A DNA stretch of 15,989 nt from Bacillota bacterium (GTDB lineage Bacteria; Bacillota; Clostridia; Oscillospirales; Oscillospiraceae). Shown in pieces: positions 13,237-15,989 of the stretch. The notes beneath the pieces are model-generated. The model did no database searches, was not told the DNA's origin, and worked only from the letters and a program-made list of their open reading frames with translations. The stretch is from assembly GCA_023406225.1 (NCBI GenBank), contig JAEXWS010000100.1, positions 1-15,989 of the forward strand, given 5' to 3'. Each line of letters opens with the position of its first letter. The stretch's first letter is position 1. A program made the position numbers and the translations under genes.

Positions 13237-13331
13237 CATCCGCGTTATATATGCTTTTGTCTGGCAACAAAACTATATCACGTTTGTTTATGAATATCAA
13301 CCTATAATTTTGAAAAAGGAGGCGAAATTTT

Positions 13332-13550
13332 ATGCCGCAGGAGTGGACCGCTGACGTAGTGGCCCGGATGCACTTAGCCCGCATTACGACCAAACAACTG
13401 GCCGAAGAGGCAAAGTACACTCCCGAGTACGTCAGCATGGTGCTGAATGGGCACCGTGAGGCCGAGAGTGCCAAGGCCACCATCCTGGCCGCACTCGACA
13501 GGTTAACTGGGGAGGATACCCCTATTTGTACACATGTGGGTGTCCAATAA
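13332..13550 (+). CDS. Small Cro-like helix-turn-helix protein
   Basis: A 72-aa protein. Residues about 17-40 (RITTKQLAEEAKYTPEYVSMVLNG) form a clear HTH with recognition helix TPEYVSMVLNG; EAESAKATILAALDRL is a closing helix. It is too small for a repressor with a partner domain, so it is probably a Cro-like antagonist or an early regulator. ATG 13332 has AAGGAGG 9 bases upstream. It is the first gene of the rightward operon, divergent from the XRE repressor and downstream of the early promoter. The TATAAT at 13303-13308 is too close to the ribosome site to be its main promoter. Confidence 0.82.
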   Translation: MPQEWTADVVARMHLARITTKQLAEEAKYTPEYVSMVLNGHREAESAKATILAALDRLTGEDTPICTHVGVQ

Positions 13551-13574
13551 GCTGGACCTTTGAAAGGAGAATCT

Positions 13575-14108
13575 ATGTTTTACATTAAATCCGGAGTCGC
13601 AGAAGGCATTACCGTCCGGGCGGAGATCACTGACGAAAACGTGTTCACCGTCTGCCCAAACTGCGGCGCTGAGCATCAGGTGGACCTTGCAGACGTTGTG
13701 GGCGAAGACGGTAAGCTGGACCTGTTCGGCACCGTGGTCTACTGTACCGCTTGCACGGAGAAGCGCTTGCACCCCAAGGAGCAGAACGCTGGCCGAGAGC
13801 TCCACCTTGATAAGTGGTGGCCCGCCGAAGACCAGCACCCTAGGTTTCTGGCCTATTTTAAGGACTGCTACGAAAGCATCCGCAACAACTGCGGCGCCGA
13901 CGACGAGCTGACGGCCGTGGCGTTGGCGCTTTATCGAAAGGTTCAGCGGCACCAGCTATGGAACATCAAGGAAGACATTCAAGAGCACTTCGCAGACATG
14001 TTCCACGCGGTCAACGGACAGCCGGAAAAGTATTACCCGCGTAACCCGGAAATCATCGAGCTTATCAACCTGACCGTCTGCCCTGACCCTCCCCGGGAGG
14101 AGGAATAG
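13575..14108 (+). CDS. Zinc-ribbon hypothetical protein
   Basis: A 177-aa protein I cannot assign to a named family. Near its start two Cys pairs, CPNCG (Cys about 27 and 30) and CTAC (Cys about 57 and 60), make a probable zinc ribbon. The rest is acidic and helical, with aromatic-rich KWWPAEDQHPRFLAYFKDCY and ALYRKVQRHQLWNIKEDIQEHF stretches. ATG 13575 was preferred to the in-frame 13560 because AAAGGAGAATCT lies just before it. It follows the Cro-like gene by 24 bases and precedes the excisionase-like gene by 3. A nucleic-acid or protein-binding early function is a guess from the zinc ribbon only. Confidence 0.8.
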   Translation: MFYIKSGVAEGITVRAEITDENVFTVCPNCGAEHQVDLADVVGEDGKLDLFGTVVYCTACTEKRLHPKEQNAGRELHLDKWWPAEDQHPRFLAYFKDCYESIRNNCGADDELTAVALALYRKVQRHQLWNIKEDIQEHFADMFHAVNGQPEKYYPRNPEIIELINLTVCPDPPREEE

Positions 14109-14111
14109 ACC

Positions 14112-14360
14112 ATGGGCCTGCCCCGCATGAGAACGGCGGCCGGGGTACTGGAAATCATCAAAGCGCAGGACCCTGACACCGAAGTTACCCTGCATTATCT
14201 CCGCTCCCTTATTAACACCAAGAAGGTACCCGTTACCCCCGTAGGCTGCAAGAAGCTGGTAGACGCTGATGCAGTGATCGCCTACATCGCCGCCGGCGAG
14301 AAAGCCCCGCCGCCCGAACCTGAATCTATCACGGGACTGATACGGAGGGTGGCGGTATGA
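14112..14360 (+). CDS. Excisionase-like DNA-binding protein
   Basis: An 82-aa basic protein. MRTAAGVLEIIKAQDPDTEV, then TLHYLRSLINTKKVPVTPVG and KKLVDADAVIAYIAAG follow the winged-helix layout of MerR/excisionase-type domains: a first helix, a recognition helix TLHYLRSLINTKKVP, a wing around PVTPVGCKKLVD, and a final helix. It lacks a dimerisation or effector domain, which suits a recombination directionality factor or small regulator. ATG 14112 follows GGGAGGAGGAATAG. Its stop overlaps the next start by ATGA. Assignment as the partner of the integrase is likely but not shown; the tail APPPEPESITGLIRRVAV is unassigned. Confidence 0.65.
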   Translation: MGLPRMRTAAGVLEIIKAQDPDTEVTLHYLRSLINTKKVPVTPVGCKKLVDADAVIAYIAAGEKAPPPEPESITGLIRRVAV

Positions 14361-14527
14361 AAAATGCGCTTCAGCCGGCCGCCTTCGGTCTCCTCCTGAT
14401 AGTTGGCGTCCTGGCCGACGGGCTCATGGATAGCTACGGTGAAATCGGTTTTATCTGTGTCGCCGGGGCCGCTCTGGTCTTTGCCGCCGGACTGCTGCTG
14501 ACTTCCTACTTCATGGAAAGGAGGTGA
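14357..14527 (+). CDS. Two-helix mini membrane protein (56 aa)
   Basis: Begins with MKNALQPAAFGLLL and ends TSYFMERR. Two hydrophobic stretches, AAFGLLLIVGVLADGLM and GFICVAGAALVFAAGLLLTS, are separated by a short polar turn DSYGEIG, consistent with a helical hairpin and a basic end. No family is recognised. It has GGAGGGTGG before it, its ATG overlaps the stop of the previous gene (ATGA), and its own end carries the ribosome site AAAGGAGG of the following gene. This tight packing supports translation. Phage mini membrane proteins of this form include superinfection-exclusion and holin-like types, but position in an early operon argues against a holin. Confidence 0.72.
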   Translation: MKNALQPAAFGLLLIVGVLADGLMDSYGEIGFICVAGAALVFAAGLLLTSYFMERR

Positions 14528-14532
14528 TGACG

Positions 14533-14751
14533 ATGCAGACACGGCGAGAGGTGGCACTGCAACAGGCGCGGGATGGCACTTTTGGGGAAAAAGTGCAAGA
14601 CCTATTTCTTGATCCCGACGCTGATCTAATTGTGCAGGCCGTTCTCCTAGAATTTCTCTGCATGGACCGCAAGGACCAACTGGCATTTTACCAGGACCTC
14701 CAAGCGGAGCAAGCAAAAAGAAAAAGCCGCCCCCAAAGCTGCAACCTTTGA
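14533..14751 (+). CDS. Small hypothetical protein
   Basis: A 72-aa protein, MQTRREVALQQARDGTFGEK onward, acidic in the middle and basic at the end (AEQAKRKSRPQSCNL). No family is recognised. ATG 14533 was chosen since AAAGGAGG lies 8 bases before it; GTG 14524 and ATG 14527 are possible but sit on the ribosome site. The last eight or so codons fall inside a hairpin that looks like a leftward terminator. Followed by a 74-base gap before the next gene. Confidence 0.65.
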   Translation: MQTRREVALQQARDGTFGEKVQDLFLDPDADLIVQAVLLEFLCMDRKDQLAFYQDLQAEQAKRKSRPQSCNL

Positions 14752-14758
14752 GAGCGGC
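14726..14758 (-). terminator. Leftward-facing terminator hairpin at the end of the 72-aa gene
   Basis: GCCGC...GCGGC outer arms (14726-14730 and 14754-14758) and CAAAG...CTTTG inner arms enclose CTGCAAC. Read on the minus strand the stem is followed by TTTTTCTTTTT, so it would stop antisense transcription entering from the right. On the plus strand there is no T-run. Confidence 0.55.
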
Positions 14759-14825
14759 GCGAGACCAGCCATAACGGCTGACCACCACACCCCCATTATG
14801 GGGACCAAGAAAGGAAATGTCAAGA

Positions 14826-15116
14826 ATGAAACAGTATCCGATGCATGTTGCTGATGTTATCAGCGAAGAGGACATCGCCGCGGGCCGTACCAAATTTATC
14901 TTCTCGCCGGAAGAGTACACCCAGCGAATGAACGGGGCTTTCTACACCGGCTTCATTGTCGCTGTCCTGGAGACCAAAGATGATGCTGATACGCTGACTG
15001 TCAGTGAACGGGCCCTGCTGTGTGCGGCGGCTATGGATAAATCCGCTTTGCTCTGCGGTGCGGAGAGTCCCAAAGCCATGGAAGCCATAGCCACAGTGCT
15101 GGCCGGAAAGGAATAG
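14826..15116 (+). CDS. Hypothetical early protein
   Basis: A 96-aa protein beginning MKQYPMHVADVISEEDIAAG. A middle region (NGAFYTGFIVAVLETKDDADTLTVSERALLCAAAMDKSALL) is helical with a mildly hydrophobic face; no domain is recognised. ATG 14826 was chosen over 14817 because AAGAAAGGA is 10 bases from it and only 1 base from the other. Spaced 9 bases before the next gene, so part of the operon. Confidence 0.68.
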   Translation: MKQYPMHVADVISEEDIAAGRTKFIFSPEEYTQRMNGAFYTGFIVAVLETKDDADTLTVSERALLCAAAMDKSALLCGAESPKAMEAIATVLAGKE

Positions 15117-15125
15117 GGGGTGTAG

Positions 15126-15329
15126 GTGGTGAATCCTGAAAAACTCTTTGACACCATCGACGCCGTAAAGCCCGGGCGCTTCGACTGTAATTTGGCTGAA
15201 ATCGGGGCCATCGTGGCGCGGCACCCTGACACGAGCTATGAAGCGGCCTACGACGCCTTCCAATATGGTTTTTACAAAGGGCAGCGGGCCGCGGAGGCCA
15301 AGAAGAAGGAAAGGGTAAGCCATGATTGA
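15126..15329 (+). CDS. Hypothetical early protein
   Basis: A 67-aa protein, NPEKLFDTIDAVKPGRFD onward, with central ARHPDTSYEAAYDAFQYGFYKGQRAAEAKKKE. The SYEAAYDAFQYGFYKGQRAA segment resembles the end of small phage proteins with a predicted helix-turn-helix-free fold, but no family is named. GTG 15126 or GTG 15129 starts it, following AATAGGGGG. Its end overlaps the next gene by 8 bases, which favours translational coupling. Confidence 0.62.
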   Translation: MVNPEKLFDTIDAVKPGRFDCNLAEIGAIVARHPDTSYEAAYDAFQYGFYKGQRAAEAKKKERVSHD

Positions 15330-15588
15330 AGTTAAGTTCGTTGGTGACCATTGCATAACCCGGGCACACGGGGGCTATTTGGACCTCTGTTGCGACATTA
15401 GCCTGGTAGTTTGCGCAATCTACGCCGACCTGAAGCAAAAGAATGAAGAAACGGCGGAGATGTTCAGAGCCCTTTTGATTGACTGTGTGAACGACCCCAC
15501 TAGCCTGTTTTGGGTGGACATCGAGGACCAGGACAAGAAACGAGCCGTCATCACCGCATTTCCCGGAAAAGGAGGAATCCCCCAATGA
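15322..15588 (+). CDS. Hypothetical early protein, faintly Prp-like
   Basis: An 88-aa protein starting MIEVKFVGDHCITRAHGGYL. A His (AHGG) followed by DISLVVCAI recalls the His and Cys pair of the ribosomal-processing protease Prp, but the spacing is longer than in Prp (15 rather than about 12) and the rest does not match, so this is only a faint likeness. The C-terminal part WVDIEDQDKKRAVITAFPGKGG is polar. It begins inside the end of the previous gene and its stop overlaps the next start (ATGA), so it lies firmly within the operon. Confidence 0.65.
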   Translation: MIEVKFVGDHCITRAHGGYLDLCCDISLVVCAIYADLKQKNEETAEMFRALLIDCVNDPTSLFWVDIEDQDKKRAVITAFPGKGGIPQ

Positions 15589-15989
15589 CTGAAATTAAAA
15601 TCACCGGCAACACCCCGCTGGAGGCGTTGGCCTCCCTGACCGCTTTCGGTATCCGCTGCATGGGCAACGAGGAGGTGTACGCCGCTGCCAGTCGTATCCT
15701 GGAGGCAGAGCAGGCCAAGGAACGCAAGGAGGCCACCAAGGTCACCCCCATGCCCCGAGAGGAGGCCCAGGCTATGGTAGACGCCGCCAAGGGCTTCGAC
15801 CCCAGTACCGCCACCCCACAGCCGGACGAAAACCATACGGCGGCCCCCTCCCCTGAAAATCCGCAAGCGCCTGCGGATTTGCCGCCCGAGCCGTATGTGG
15901 GGGACCCGCCCCATGGCGACCCGGAGCCCGCGCCGGAGCCCGAGACCCAAGGCGAACCTGCCCCCGACCACCGCGCCCCCCCCGACCCC
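15585..15989 (+). CDS. Hypothetical phage-type protein with Pro/Glu-rich linker, partial
   Basis: Open to the window end, with at least 135 codons. It starts MTEIKITGNTPLEALASLTA and goes on with FGIRCMGNEEVYAAASRILEA, then a charged helix (EQAKERKEATKVTPMPREEA), and from about residue 70 a long low-complexity stretch rich in Pro, Glu and Asp (PPEPYVGDPPHGDPEPAPEP). The order, a compact N-terminal domain with a disordered acidic linker, suggests another folded domain downstream. Similar N-termini are familiar from early regions of prophages in gut Clostridia; function is unknown. ATG 15585 overlaps the previous stop as ATGA and has AAGGAGG about 8 bases upstream. Confidence 0.7.
   Translation, partial: MTEIKITGNTPLEALASLTAFGIRCMGNEEVYAAASRILEAEQAKERKEATKVTPMPREEAQAMVDAAKGFDPSTATPQPDENHTAAPSPENPQAPADLPPEPYVGDPPHGDPEPAPEPETQGEPAPDHRAPPDP

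Larger units (their letters stand above)
10074..15989. mobile_element. Left end of an integrated element (probable prophage), continuing past the window
   Basis: The element begins at the split tRNA-Thr anticodon loop and contains, in order: direct-repeat DNA, an intact tRNA-Thr, an integrase, a TM2 protein, ImmA/IrrE, a XRE repressor, a divergent control region and a rightward operon of small genes. This is the order of temperate phage and some ICE left arms. No structural phage gene or conjugation gene is visible, so prophage versus ICE is undecided; the repressor/early-operon layout favours prophage. The shared core CACTCGTAATG (10074-10084 and 10250-10260) marks the crossover. The right attachment site is outside the window. 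Confidence 0.8.

Noticed and set aside
13303..13308. A perfect TATAAT just before the Cro-like gene
   Set aside because: No -35 at a proper distance, and transcription would start inside the ribosome site; the promoter at 13180-13208 is far better.
14282..14920. A 212-codon minus-strand frame across the early operon
   Set aside because: It lies opposite four tightly packed plus-strand genes with good ribosome sites and contains a leftward terminator.
15322..15588. Prp-type ribosomal-processing protease
   Set aside because: Only a His and a Cys in loosely similar contexts; spacing and flanks do not match the family.

Overview
The window looks like a GC-rich, low-branching Firmicute chromosome, most likely of the Oscillospiraceae (the Flavonifractor / Lawsonibacter / Pseudoflavonifractor kind). 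The basis is strong AGGAGG ribosome sites, TTGACA/TATAAT promoters, encoded tRNA CCA, an L-box riboswitch and high-GC codon use. The genus is an inference. About 10 kb of core chromosome (1 to about 10,080) is followed by the left end of an integrated mobile element, probably a prophage, that runs off the right edge.

Core part. On the minus strand lies a three-gene amino-acid ABC importer (lipoprotein binding protein, permease, ATPase, the last cut by the window edge). It is preceded by a sigma-A promoter, a clear lysine riboswitch and an intrinsic terminator, so it is probably a lysine importer switched off by lysine. Divergent from it is a PAP2-type membrane phosphatase. Next comes a hairpin-rich stretch of about 240 bp bracketed by two identical 28-bp hairpins, then an AEC-type transporter on the minus strand. 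Divergent from that, with its own good promoter, is a plus-strand housekeeping run: polA, rimI, a second GNAT acetyltransferase and tsaD, closed by a terminator. An AT-rich, purine-skewed, apparently non-coding stretch of about 570 bp follows and carries three tandem DnaA-box-like nonamers.

Junction. A tRNA promoter drives a tRNA-Thr(CGT) gene that is intact only to its anticodon arm. The sequence then changes to direct-repeat-rich DNA, followed within 130 bp by a complete but different tRNA-Thr(CGT), a bidirectional terminator and a tyrosine integrase. The simplest reading is that the element integrated in the anticodon loop of the host tRNA-Thr and carries a replacement tRNA that uses the host promoter.

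Element part. A leftward lysogeny-type set (XRE repressor, ImmA/IrrE protease, TM2 membrane protein, integrase) faces a rightward early operon of at least nine small genes. The two are separated by a control region in which a 13-bp inverted repeat straddles the -10 of the rightward promoter. A promoter and terminator about 80 nt apart on the plus strand, between the TM2 gene and the integrase, predict a small RNA antisense to the integrase leader. The integrase carries a XRE-like helix-turn-helix inserted between its core-binding helices. The rightward operon encodes a Cro-like HTH protein, a zinc-ribbon protein, an excisionase-like protein, a two-helix mini membrane protein and several orphan proteins; the last is cut by the window edge.
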